Part shown: positions 23,175 to 30,044 of the stretch, piece after piece
Layout: each line of letters starts with the position of its first letter
Position numbering within the stretch: the first letter of the stretch is position 1
Virus record (IMG/VR): IMGVR_UViG_3300048033_000376
Coordinates: 1-34,570 of that record
Length of the DNA stretch: 34,570 bases
From: a virus
Strand: one strand, 5' to 3'
Notes under the pieces: generated by a model
The model's input: only the letters and a program-made list of their open reading frames with translations
Database searches by the model: none
Told to the model about the DNA's origin: nothing
Made by a program: the position numbers and the translations under genes

Positions 23175-23231
23175 ATGACAAATTTAGAACTGGGGCAAGC
23201 GTACATTACCCCGCCTAACTTGGAAAGGTAA
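23175..23231 (+). CDS. Possible leader peptide (18 residues)
   Basis: ATG 23175 follows a strong CAGGAGGAG site. The frame MTNLELGQAYITPPNLER ends 3 bases before the ATG of the initiator, and its last codons supply that gene's AAAGG ribosome site. It looks like a translated leader or coupling peptide for the initiator rather than a protein with its own function. Confidence 0.4.
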   Translation: MTNLELGQAYITPPNLER

Positions 23232-23234
23232 AAA

Positions 23235-23876
23235 ATGTCTCACTACATGACAGCACTGGCGATGAAGCAAAAAGGGCTGAAGCCAGCTACCAAAATCGTT
23301 TTGTATTGGATTGCAGATCATCACAACGGTGAAACGGGCAAATGCTTCCCCAGCATCGCTCGACTTTCGGCTTTGTGTGAAATTTCCCGTAGGGCTGTGG
23401 AAAACCACATAACCCTGCTCGAAGAAGCTGGTTTAGTAAAGAGGCACCCACAATATCGTGAAACTGGCGGCAAGACCGCAAACAGGTACTCACTGGAACT
23501 TATGGGAACTAATGAGAACGATAGCGATGCGCAAAATCTGCGCATGGTATGCGCAAAATCTGCGTATGGGGATGCGCAAAATCTGCGCATGAATAACCTT
23601 GGAAGTAATAACCTTGGAAATATAACTAATAAATCATCTAAAGATGATCGACTTGATTATGTCTTCAATGAGATTTGGGATTTGTATCCACGAAAGGTCG
23701 GGAAGGGCGCAGCACGCAACGCACTCAAGGCAGCTTTCAAAAAGCACGATGAGGCTGACATCAGGGTTGCTCTTTACGATTACGTTAAGACACTAGACGG
23801 CCAAGACCCGAAATATATTCCACACCTAGCAACATGGTTGAACCAAGAGCGCTGGGCAGATGAGGTAACACAATGA
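23235..23876 (+). CDS. Replication initiator-like HTH protein (lambda O type) containing the origin
   Basis: The 213-residue protein has a winged-HTH N-terminus (about 15-75: TKIVLYWIADHHN, FPSIARLSALCEISRRAVEN, HITLLEEAGLVKRH), as in phage replication proteins of the O/DnaD-like group. A low-complexity middle (about 95-130) contains DAQNLRM twice and NLGSNNLGN. The C-terminal helical domain (about 138-213: FNEIWDLYPRKVGKGAARNA, ...PHLATWLNQERWAD) is typical of primosomal phage proteins. The middle is unusual because it is made by DNA repeats (23527-23590, 23592-23619) best explained as initiator-binding sites. It overlaps the next gene by 4 bases, as O and P do in lambdoid phages. Confidence 0.75.
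   Translation: MSHYMTALAMKQKGLKPATKIVLYWIADHHNGETGKCFPSIARLSALCEISRRAVENHITLLEEAGLVKRHPQYRETGGKTANRYSLELMGTNENDSDAQNLRMVCAKSAYGDAQNLRMNNLGSNNLGNITNKSSKDDRLDYVFNEIWDLYPRKVGKGAARNALKAAFKKHDEADIRVALYDYVKTLDGQDPKYIPHLATWLNQERWADEVTQ
23527..23590. repeat. Three palindromic iterons (candidate replication origin)
   Basis: ATGCGCAAAATCTGCGCAT at 23527-23545 and 23572-23590, and a copy with one change (TGCGTAT end) at 23549-23567. Each is a 7-bp inverted repeat around AAATC. Starts are 22 and 23 bases apart, about two helical turns. The middle copy is read in a different frame from the outer two, so the DNA sequence rather than the peptide is kept. Confidence 0.8.
23592..23640. repeat. Direct repeats and AT-rich segment beside iterons (candidate unwinding element)
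   Basis: AATAACCTTGGAA is repeated at 23592-23604 and 23607-23619 (15-base period) and is followed by an AT-rich run to about 23640. Iterons flanked by an AT-rich segment inside the initiator gene is the layout of the lambda origin. Confidence 0.6.
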
Positions 23877-24358
23877 CATACGAAGAACGCATTACACAGA
23901 TCACACACATTCTCGCGCAGATACTTGGAACATATGAACCACCCAAGCACCTACGGGATAGCACAGAGGCGCAAAGGGCTGAAATCCACCTCATTGCAAA
24001 GATGGTAAACAAAACATTCCCTAACGATACAAACTCGGATCACATCGCTGGGATTATGGAAACCGCAGAGATAAGGTTAAAGCAGCGCCACAAGACACGT
24101 TCATGGCCTACTGGTGCAGCAATAGCAGACGCAGTGAAGGGCAGTTTCTCATCGCCTAAAGGGGGAGCCACTTCGGTAAGTCTTGACCCCTTTGTGATAA
24201 ACGCCAACCGCATAAAAAACAAAGAAGCGGTCGGGGATACTTGGATTGAGGGTGTTTGCGCAGATGAGTTGCTTGAGAAAGGTTTAGTAACGTCCCAAGA
24301 CCTTGCGCCATATCGCAAAAAAATAGCTTGGTTGCGAGAGAAAAACTTGATAGCCTGA
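23873..24358 (+). CDS. Possible helicase-loader-position protein
   Basis: This 161-residue protein overlaps the initiator stop by ATGA. It is helical and charged, with LRDSTEAQRAEIHLIAKMVN, HIAGIMETAEIRLKQRHKTR and SWPTGAAIADAVKGSFSSPK. No ATP-binding motif is visible. The place directly after an O-like initiator is where lambda P or DnaC-like loaders are found, so a helicase-recruiting role is a reasonable guess. Sequence alone does not show it. Confidence 0.55.
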   Translation: MTYEERITQITHILAQILGTYEPPKHLRDSTEAQRAEIHLIAKMVNKTFPNDTNSDHIAGIMETAEIRLKQRHKTRSWPTGAAIADAVKGSFSSPKGGATSVSLDPFVINANRIKNKEAVGDTWIEGVCADELLEKGLVTSQDLAPYRKKIAWLREKNLIA

Positions 24359-24383
24359 CATCACCTCATACTGCCTGACACTA

Positions 24384-24411
24384 GCCTCCCTTAACTGGGG
24401 GGCATTTTTTT
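24384..24411 (+). terminator. Rho-independent terminator after replication genes
   Basis: A 7-bp stem with one G-T pair (GCCTCCC 24384-24390 with GGGGGGC 24397-24403), 6-base loop, then ATTTTTTT. It lies 25 bases after the gene at 23873 and ends the replication operon. Confidence 0.85.
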
Positions 24412-24420
24412 AGAGGTAAC

Positions 24421-24594
24421 ATGGAAAAAACACACCTAGTGCTAGAAGAAAACGCGGACCTGTTTGAGATAGCAGCGACCGTGGCTTTAGTTTTCACTGC
24501 ATACGGTCTCGACGAAATCGATATTGAGGAAGTTTGCGCTATTGCATTTGACCTATCCGAAGACATGAGAAACGACATGGCAACCCTTCACTAG
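24421..24594 (+). CDS. Small acidic protein
   Basis: The 57-residue protein MEKTHLVLEENADLFEIAAT is strongly acidic and helical (GLDEIDIEEVCAIAFDLSED). AGAGGTAAC precedes ATG 24421, which is only 10 bases after the terminator, so it may need its own promoter or read-through. Function unknown; acidic early proteins of phages sometimes mimic DNA or inhibit host enzymes, but nothing here shows that. Confidence 0.6.
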   Translation: MEKTHLVLEENADLFEIAATVALVFTAYGLDEIDIEEVCAIAFDLSEDMRNDMATLH

Positions 24595-24648
24595 ACATAT
24601 CAAAGCCCCAATTGTATATTGCAGGAGCAAAACATAGAGGGCGCACCC

Positions 24649-25284
24649 ATGGAAAATGGACGGTCTTGGCCAGCAGATAAGGTCGAGCGTAGAAAAATTA
24701 GCAGTATTGTTCCTTACGCTCGGAACAGCAGAACCCACAGCGATGAGCAGGTTGCGCAGATCGCATCCAGCATCAAAGAATGGGGCTTCACTAACCCAAT
24801 CTTAGTAGACATTGACGGCGAGATCATTGCCGGGCATGGCCGCTTACTCGCAGCGCAAAAGCTGGGCCTTGATGAGGTTCCCTGCATTACCGCTGTTGGA
24901 TGGTCTGAAGCGCAAAAGAAAGCCTATGTCATTGCCGATAACAAGCTGGCTATAAACGCTGGCTGGGATGTTGAGTTGTTACGCATTGAGCTTGATGAGC
25001 TAACCGATCTAAATTTTGACGTAAATCTTACAGGCTTTAGCGATGATGAAATCCTAAACCTTTCATTCGACAATGACGCTGAAGCTGAAATGCCTGATCT
25101 GGCCGATGGTGATCGAGAGCCATTCCAGCAGATGACTTTTACAATGCATGACGATCAGGCCGAAGAAGTGCGCGCTGCGATAGAAAAGGCTAAAGCTATG
25201 GGGCCATTTGTTGAAACTGCGAATGAAAACGGCAACGGAAATGCGTTGGCCAGAATTTGTGAGACTTTCAATGGCCTCAGCTAA
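24649..25284 (+). CDS. ParB/Srx-like protein paired with Mom
   Basis: I choose ATG 24649 (211 residues, GAGGGC upstream) over the TTG at 24619. Residues 7-100 are a ParB-like domain: ISSIVPYARNSRTHS, IKEWGFTNPILVDIDGEIIA, GHGRLLAAQKLGL, then AYVIADNKLAINAGWD. Residues about 115-140 (DLNFDVNLTGFSDDEILNLS) match the linker that usually joins such a domain to a DNA methyltransferase, but no methyltransferase follows in this chain. The C-terminal part (QMTFTMHDDQAEEVRAAIEK, NENGNGNALARICE) is of a type I associate with phage ParB proteins next to mom genes. It probably assists DNA modification, perhaps by NTP-dependent DNA binding or nicking. It overlaps mom by 14 bases. Confidence 0.75.
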   Translation: MENGRSWPADKVERRKISSIVPYARNSRTHSDEQVAQIASSIKEWGFTNPILVDIDGEIIAGHGRLLAAQKLGLDEVPCITAVGWSEAQKKAYVIADNKLAINAGWDVELLRIELDELTDLNFDVNLTGFSDDEILNLSFDNDAEAEMPDLADGDREPFQQMTFTMHDDQAEEVRAAIEKAKAMGPFVETANENGNGNALARICETFNGLS

Positions 25285-25999
25285 AGACATAGTGGTTAAG
25301 CCGATCACGGCGCAGGCAGCGAAAAAGCTGGTGAAGGCAATTCATTACAGCGGGAAAGTTGCAGCAAATTCTCAGCTTCACTTTGGGGTTTTCCTTAACG
25401 GAAGGCTCGAGGGCGCAATGCAATTTGGTCCATCGCTCGACAAACGAAAGACCCAGGGGCTTGTCGAGGGGACTGGTTGGAACGGCTTTCTTGAACTGAA
25501 CCGCATGGCCTTTTCCGATGTTCTTCCTCGAAACAGCGAAAGCAGGGCGCTTGGCGTTGCGATGCGGTTAATCAAAAAGCACTATCCGCACATTGAGTGG
25601 GTGATTAGTTTTTCAGATGGGACGCAGTGCGGGGATGGCACAATCTATCGCGCAAGCGGGTTTGTTCTGACTGGCATCAAGAAGAATACCAGTATTTGGG
25701 AAGCGCCAGATGGATCAACCGCAACAGATTTAAGCCTTCGACTTGGATTGCAGAATAAAGCGCCAAAGGTGATCAGTAAAACGACTATGACAAAGGGCAA
25801 AGCCATAACCCAAACTGGCGCGTCTTCAATGAAGCCATTTAGAGAGGCTGGATATAAGCCAAAAGAAGGCTTCCAACTTCGATATGTTTACTTCCTTACC
25901 CCAAAGGCAAAAGAAAGGCTAACAGTTCCTATTTTACCGTTCAGCAAAATTGACGAGATGGGCGCTGGTATGTATAAAGGGGAAAAGCGTGACAAGTAG
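25271..25999 (+). CDS. mom: Mom-type adenine modification enzyme
   Basis: ATG 25271 gives 242 residues, close to the length of Mu Mom; the frame is open from 25208 but earlier starts lie inside the ParB gene. The GNAT-like Mom pattern includes AIHYSGKV with His25-Tyr26, LHFGVFLNGRLEGAMQFGPS, FLELNRMAFSD, LGVAMRLIKKHYPHIEWVIS, FSDGTQCGDGTIYRASGF. Mu Mom converts adenines in phage DNA to a carbamoylmethyl form and so blocks many restriction enzymes. It has no good ribosome site of its own (GAGACTTTCA), so it is probably translated by coupling to the ParB gene, keeping a toxic modifier low. Sequence specificity is unknown. Confidence 0.75.
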   Translation: MASAKDIVVKPITAQAAKKLVKAIHYSGKVAANSQLHFGVFLNGRLEGAMQFGPSLDKRKTQGLVEGTGWNGFLELNRMAFSDVLPRNSESRALGVAMRLIKKHYPHIEWVISFSDGTQCGDGTIYRASGFVLTGIKKNTSIWEAPDGSTATDLSLRLGLQNKAPKVISKTTMTKGKAITQTGASSMKPFREAGYKPKEGFQLRYVYFLTPKAKERLTVPILPFSKIDEMGAGMYKGEKRDK

Positions 26000-26002
26000 G
26001 CG

Positions 26003-26098
26003 ATGGCTTTCTTCCCGAAATCACAGCGGCGGTGCGACACCGACCGTCACGCTCCAATCAAATGTTGCAGATGTGCGCGTTGTGGCCAACTTCTGTAA
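26003..26098 (+). CDS. Com-like cysteine-rich micro-ORF (possible remnant)
   Basis: A 31-codon frame 3 bases after mom. Its end, APIKCCRCARCGQLL, has the tight CxxC spacing and the CGxLL element of Com, the Mu zinc protein that activates mom translation. Com is about 60 residues, so this is at most half. In Mu, com precedes mom; here it follows. The ribosome site is poor and the antisense gene at 26058-26261 covers its end. It may be a decayed com or chance. Confidence 0.25.
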   Translation: MAFFPKSQRRCDTDRHAPIKCCRCARCGQLL

Positions 26099-26261
26099 TT
26101 GCATAAAGCATGGTGCGCTTGTCGCCAAAGGTCGCTGCATAAGCCTTAGCATCCTCAATGCAAGTAAAGTCTTGGCGGGTACGCTTTGCTCCAATCCCGC
26201 GCACTGCGGTAAATCCAATAGCGTTGTTAAGGCAGTTTTGTTCGTGGCTGTTAAGTTGCAT
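26058..26261 (-). CDS. Isolated leftward small protein between mom and terminase
   Basis: Starting at the Met at 26259-26261 gives 67 residues with a strong AGGAGAG site 5 bases upstream. TCIEDAKAYAATFGDKRTML followed by YAITEVGHNAHI is an ordered, protein-like pattern that I recognise from small marine-phage proteins of unknown function. The longer frame to 26339 lacks a ribosome site and would overlap terS. It is transcribed against its neighbours, from a 55-base divergent gap with terS. Confidence 0.6.
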   Translation of the reverse strand: MQLNSHEQNCLNNAIGFTAVRGIGAKRTRQDFTCIEDAKAYAATFGDKRTMLYAITEVGHNAHICNI

Positions 26262-26316
26262 ATCAATCTCTCCTCTTATGTAAATAATAATATACGCAAT
26301 GACCGGGGCTTGCAAT

Positions 26317-26700
26317 ATGGAAAGTAAAGAAAAGAACAAAGGCGGTCGCCCTGCTATACAACTAACGCCAGAGCAAAAGGCCGAGGTCGAAACCCTAGCG
26401 GCTGTTTTAAGCAGTGAGCAAATAGCAGATTACTTTGGCATTGGGCGCACAACATGGTTCGCAATACTGGAGCGAGACCCAGAAGTTTCCGAACTGTATA
26501 AAAAGGGTCGGGCAAAAGCTGTTGGGTTTGTAGCGCAAAATTTAATCCAAAAAGCACGCGGCGGAGACCTTGGCGCGCAGATATTCTACCTAAAGACCCA
26601 AGCGGGCTGGAAAGAAACGCAAAAGGTTGAGGGTGGCGGCAACAGCGGCGAACACGTCGTAGCTTATAAGTGGTTAGACGATGACAACGAGGACGATTAA
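26317..26700 (+). CDS. terS: Terminase small subunit (HTH type)
   Basis: ATG 26317 has GGGGCT 7-8 bases upstream; ATG 26299 has no ribosome site. The 127-residue protein starts basic (MESKEKNKGGRPAIQLTPEQ), then has an HTH (about 27-60: LSSEQIADYFGIGRTTWFAI), a helix (YKKGRAKAVGFVAQNLIQKA) and the pattern AQIFYLKTQAGWKETQKVEG, which is standard for small terminases. It recognises the packaging site and loads the motor. It overlaps the large subunit gene by 20 bases. Confidence 0.85.
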   Translation: MESKEKNKGGRPAIQLTPEQKAEVETLAAVLSSEQIADYFGIGRTTWFAILERDPEVSELYKKGRAKAVGFVAQNLIQKARGGDLGAQIFYLKTQAGWKETQKVEGGGNSGEHVVAYKWLDDDNEDD

Positions 26701-27940
26701 CTACAAGCCTCGCAAGCTGGTTAGGCCATTTCACAAGCGCAAAGAGCGTTTCGCTGTTATTGTTGCTCATCGACGCTTTGGTAAAACCGTTGCTGCGATC
26801 AATGACCTAATTAAAGACGCGCTGACAATACAACGTAAAAACGTGCGGGTTGCCTATATTGCGCCCTACTACCGCCAAGCAAAGGCAATCGCTTGGGACT
26901 ACCTCAAGGAATACACGCAAGACATTGAAGGCGTGCAGATCAACGCCAGCGAATTGCGCATTGATTTCCCCAACGGCGCGCGCATCCGTTTGTTTGGTGC
27001 TGACAACTACGACGCTATGCGGGGTTTGTATTTTGACGCTGTTGTATTGGACGAGCCTGCCGACTTCCCGGCAAACGCTTGGCCGACCGTTATCCGCCCC
27101 AGCTTGGCCGACCGTAAGGGCCGCGCCACATTCATTGGCACACCCAAGGGCAAAAACGAGTTTTGGGAAATATACCACTACGCGCAATCTGACCCCAACT
27201 GGTTCTGCGCAATGTATAAGGCTGACGAAACCGGCATCCTAGATGACGATGAATTGTCAGAAGCCAAGCGCACCATGGGTGAGGATCGCTATGCGCAAGA
27301 GTTTCTATGCTCCTTCGAGGCTGCTATCCAAGGCGCTTACTACGCAATGGAAATGAAGACCGCCAAAGAAGAAGACCGTATAATCAACATTCCCTACGAC
27401 CCAGCGGTCAGCGTTGTTACTTCTTGGGATTTGGGTATCGGTGACAGCACGGCCATTTGGTTTGCGCAGTATGTTGGCAAGGAAGTGCGCCTGATCGACT
27501 ACTACGAAAGCAGCGGCGTTGGCTTGGACCATTATGCAAAGATGCTTTCTGAAAAGGGCTATCACTACGACCAGCACATCCTGCCGCACGATGTCAGGGT
27601 CAAAGAGCTTGGCACGGGCAAGAGCCGACTAGAGACGCTGGACAACTTAGGCGTCAAGAACATCACAATTGCACCGCAGCTTGGCGTTGAGGATGGCATC
27701 CAAGCGGCCCGCTCTATGCTTAACCGTTGCTGGTTTGATGCATCTAAGTGCGAGCGCGGCATTGAGGCGTTGTTGCAATACCGTCGTGAATTTGATGAGC
27801 GCATGAAGACTTGGCGTGGCCGACCGCTACATGATTGGACATCTCACGGGGCTGATAGCTTCCGTTACTTAGCTGTTGGGTATAAGCCAGAAAGCAACTG
27901 GGGCGCACCAATTAAGCGTAATTTGCGCGGTCTAGCCTAA
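26681..27940 (+). CDS. terL: Terminase large subunit
   Basis: The 419-residue DNA-packaging motor has a Walker A variant AHRRFGKT (29-36), Walker B VVLDEP (121-126, catalytic Glu125), coupling motif FIGTPKG (151-157), then an RNase H-like nuclease with SWDLG (Asp250), PHDV (Asp304) and HGADSFRYL (Asp392). All three expected metal-binding acids are present. The start overlaps terS. It is complete and of usual length. No cos or pac site can be read from the sequence. Confidence 0.95.
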   Translation: MTTRTINYKPRKLVRPFHKRKERFAVIVAHRRFGKTVAAINDLIKDALTIQRKNVRVAYIAPYYRQAKAIAWDYLKEYTQDIEGVQINASELRIDFPNGARIRLFGADNYDAMRGLYFDAVVLDEPADFPANAWPTVIRPSLADRKGRATFIGTPKGKNEFWEIYHYAQSDPNWFCAMYKADETGILDDDELSEAKRTMGEDRYAQEFLCSFEAAIQGAYYAMEMKTAKEEDRIINIPYDPAVSVVTSWDLGIGDSTAIWFAQYVGKEVRLIDYYESSGVGLDHYAKMLSEKGYHYDQHILPHDVRVKELGTGKSRLETLDNLGVKNITIAPQLGVEDGIQAARSMLNRCWFDASKCERGIEALLQYRREFDERMKTWRGRPLHDWTSHGADSFRYLAVGYKPESNWGAPIKRNLRGLA

Positions 27941-27952
27941 TTTCCCGCCCTA

Positions 27953-27961
27953 TGTTATATT
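27953..27961 (+). promoter_or_regulatory. Possible extended -10 element
   Basis: TG-T-TATATT in the 38-base gap after terL, like the sites before 899 and 5094. No good -35 box is visible, so this is weak. Confidence 0.3.
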
Positions 27962-27978
27962 CCGCTCAGAGGTGAAAT

Positions 27979-28110
27979 ATGGCGAAACTGACAGCAGCAC
28001 AGAAAGCACGGGCGAAGGCCATGTCTAATCGACGTGGCGTTAAATACCCTAATGCTTGGTCAAACCTTAAAGTCGCCAAATCCACAGCGAAGAAAAAGGC
28101 GAAGAAATGA
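27979..28110 (+). CDS. Lysine-rich small protein
   Basis: The 43-residue, strongly basic protein starts at ATG 27979 behind CAGAGGTGAAAT: MAKLTAAQKARAKAMSNRRG, then VKYPNAWSNLKVAKST and a Lys/Ala tail. It is perhaps a DNA-binding or virion microprotein. It overlaps the next small gene by ATGA. No family recognised with confidence. Confidence 0.6.
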   Translation: MAKLTAAQKARAKAMSNRRGVKYPNAWSNLKVAKSTAKKKAKK

Positions 28111-28211
28111 ACACTGGTAAATATTCAGCAGCGGCTAAATTCAAACCATGCAAGGGTTGCCCAACTCCGGGCAAATGCTCCATGGCGGGTAAGTGCTTGG
28201 CAAAGGGTTAA
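28107..28211 (+). CDS. Cysteine-rich microprotein
   Basis: This 34-residue protein overlaps the previous stop by ATGA. CKGCPTPGKCSMAGKC has four Cys as C-x2-C-x5-C-x5-C, suited to one metal ion. The sequence is Lys/Gly/Ala-rich around it. I recall similar tiny Cys proteins in marine phages but know no function. Confidence 0.55.
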   Translation: MNTGKYSAAAKFKPCKGCPTPGKCSMAGKCLAKG

Positions 28212-28214
28212 GTC

Positions 28215-28757
28215 ATGAACAATCAATATATCAACTTGCTGGACATGATTGACGGCGGCGGTGCTGGACGTGCTGGCAACACATTTCAAGGCGGTGGGCT
28301 TTTAAGCACGCTGGGCAACACGATGATGCGCCCTGCTGGTTATCAAAACCGTATGTTGGACAATAAGAACAGCACAGGCCGCGCGGTTATGAACGCAGTG
28401 CAAGGCATTACTGGCCGCACACCAGATGGCAGCGTTCGGCCACAGGCTCGCCCATATACTCCGCAAAACCTTCCAGTTGACCCCGGTATGCCAGCGCCAA
28501 TGCAGGATGCTAACCGTGAATTGGTGGGCATGGATGCTGACGCTATGAATTTTCAGCGCTTCCTTCAAGACCTACGCCTAAAAGAGCAGGTTTATGGCTT
28601 GGCTCCTATGCCATTGGCTGACGCAGAAATGATGTTTGAGGAAATCAGGCAACAGCGTATTGCGCAGGAGATGGGCGGCACTGGCGTTGGATATAGCACT
28701 ATGACTTCACCAACACTGCCTGCACAAGCACCAGCAATGCCAATGCCGGGCTACTAA
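28215..28757 (+). CDS. Uncharacterised structural-region protein
   Basis: The 180-residue protein has a Gly-rich N-terminus (IDGGGAGRAGNTFQGGG), a Pro-rich linker (RPQARPYTPQNLPVDPG), a helical middle (ADAMNFQRFLQDLRLKEQVY, ADAEMMFEEIRQQRIAQEMG) and a Pro/Met tail (LPAQAPAMPMPGY). No membrane segment or domain is recognised. It is probably a minor virion protein by position between terminase and adaptor. Confidence 0.55.
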   Translation: MNNQYINLLDMIDGGGAGRAGNTFQGGGLLSTLGNTMMRPAGYQNRMLDNKNSTGRAVMNAVQGITGRTPDGSVRPQARPYTPQNLPVDPGMPAPMQDANRELVGMDADAMNFQRFLQDLRLKEQVYGLAPMPLADAEMMFEEIRQQRIAQEMGGTGVGYSTMTSPTLPAQAPAMPMPGY

Positions 28758-28758
28758 C

Positions 28759-29034
28759 ATGGCTCGCACCAAAGCAGAAAAGATCGCAGCGGCCAAAAAG
28801 CGCCACGGCTTTACCGCAGTAAACAAGCCGCGTCGCGGTGGCCCAAAGAAGTTCGAGGTCTTGGCTGTTGAGGGCGATACGGTAAAGAAGATCAACTTTG
28901 GTGATCCAAATATGTCGATCAAGAAGGACCAGCCCAAGCGTAAGGCGTCATACTGCGCTCGCTCTGCTGGCATCAAAGGTAAAAACAGCAAATTGTCGGC
29001 TAATTACTGGTCGCGTAAAGCATGGGATTGTTAG
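28759..29034 (+). CDS. Small basic conserved protein (FGDPNM / YWSRKAW type)
   Basis: The 91-residue basic protein begins MARTKAEKIAAAKKRHGFTA. KKINFGDPNMSIKKDQPKRK, then SYCARSAGIKGKN and a final SANYWSRKAWDC, form a pattern common to small proteins of many marine phages, often near head or terminase genes. The function is unknown. It starts one base after the previous stop and abuts the adaptor gene. Confidence 0.65.
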   Translation: MARTKAEKIAAAKKRHGFTAVNKPRRGGPKKFEVLAVEGDTVKKINFGDPNMSIKKDQPKRKASYCARSAGIKGKNSKLSANYWSRKAWDC

Positions 29035-29655
29035 ATGGCAATTACTACATATGACGAGCTAAAGGCGGCTGTTGCTGACTTTCTAAACCGAGACGATCTA
29101 GCGACATCGGCGGCTACATTTATTTCACTAGCCGAAGCAGGTATGCAGCGCAGCTTGCGCCACTGGCGTATGGAAAAGCGCGCAAACGCTGTTATCGACA
29201 CGCAATACAGCGCTATCCCGGCTGACTTCTTGCAGGTTATTCGCTTCCACATCACTTCGGGCACCACACGCCCGCTGGAGCTTATTAGCCAATCAGAGTT
29301 GCTAGAGCGCAAGGCTAACACCTCAAACACTCTCGGCGGCCCTTCTTACTACGCAATGACCGCTGGTGAGATTGAAGTATTCCCGGTGCCTGACGGCGAC
29401 TATGATGCCGAGTTGCACTATTACAGCGAGGTGCCAGCATTGAGCGCCGCAAATCCTACAAACTGGGTGCTGGAGTATTTCCCGGACTTATATCTTTATG
29501 GTGCGCTTGTTCACAGTGCCCCCTATCTCAAAGAGGATGAACGCACGCAAGTTTGGGCGGCTTTGTATCGAAGCGCTATTGATGCTATAAACGAAGACAG
29601 CGAGCGCGGCAAATTTGGCGGCTCCGGTCGACGCTTAAAAATTAGGAGTTACTAA
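29035..29655 (+). CDS. Head-tail adaptor/connector protein
   Basis: The 206-residue protein reads MAITTYDELKAAVADFLNRD, then FISLAEAGMQRSLRHWRMEK, DTQYSAIPADFLQVIRFHI, and a C-terminal helical part (NWVLEYFPDLYLYGALVHSA, ...VWAALYRSAIDAI). This order (N-terminal helix, small beta part, YPD.YLYGAL-type helix) is typical of adaptors that bind under the portal ring in SU10- and P22-like phages. It begins the tail and fibre block. Confidence 0.7.
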   Translation: MAITTYDELKAAVADFLNRDDLATSAATFISLAEAGMQRSLRHWRMEKRANAVIDTQYSAIPADFLQVIRFHITSGTTRPLELISQSELLERKANTSNTLGGPSYYAMTAGEIEVFPVPDGDYDAELHYYSEVPALSAANPTNWVLEYFPDLYLYGALVHSAPYLKEDERTQVWAALYRSAIDAINEDSERGKFGGSGRRLKIRSY

Positions 29656-30042
29656 ATGAGCTTTTCAGACAACGCAGAAACACTGGTTCTCAACTGGGTG
29701 TTCACCAGCAGCAGCGCCACACGCCCTACGGCTTGGTATTTAGCGCTATTCACAACTGACCCGACAGATGCGGACACAGGCACAGAAGTGTCTACGGTTG
29801 GCACTGCCTACGCCCGCGAGAGCGTTACGTTCACTGTTTCTGGTGACACTGCGTCCAATACTGCGGCGGTTGAGTTTGCTACGGCGACTGCAAGCTACGG
29901 CACTGTTTCTCACGTCGGTGTTTACGACGCGGTTACTGGCGGCAACTTGATTGCGCACGCAGCTTTGTCCACAGCCAAGACAATCGACACAGGCGACGTT
30001 CTCCGCTTGCCCGCAGGCGAGCTTGACATCACGTTGGCCTAA
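29656..30042 (+). CDS. Small fibre/tail protein
   Basis: The 128-residue beta-rich protein has ETLVLNWVFT, ATRPTAWYLALFTTDPTD, YARESVTFTV, NTAAVEFATATASYGTVSHV, GVYDAVTGGNLIAHAALSTA and DVLRLPAGELDITLA. I recognise it as a small protein type frequent at the start of fibre clusters in marine and cyanobacterial phages. It has a compact beta-sandwich look. It may join fibres to the tail hub. Start abuts the adaptor stop. Confidence 0.6.
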   Translation: MSFSDNAETLVLNWVFTSSSATRPTAWYLALFTTDPTDADTGTEVSTVGTAYARESVTFTVSGDTASNTAAVEFATATASYGTVSHVGVYDAVTGGNLIAHAALSTAKTIDTGDVLRLPAGELDITLA

Positions 30043-30044
30043 TA

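Noticed and set aside
23527-23590. Three spaced repeats as a mini CRISPR array
   Set aside because: The spacers are only 3-4 bases and the repeats lie in a coding gene. Iterons explain the spacing better, and no cas gene is present.
23680-23695. DnaA-box-like TATCCAC near the iterons
   Set aside because: Only a partial match, a single copy, and it lies in ordinary coding sequence.
24619-24648. TTG start for the ParB-like protein
   Set aside because: ATG 24649 has a better ribosome site, and the extra ten residues are not part of the ParB domain.
25989-26327. Plus-strand frame opposite the small antisense gene
   Set aside because: The minus-strand protein is ordered and has a strong ribosome site. 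The plus-strand product looks random and its end overlaps terS.
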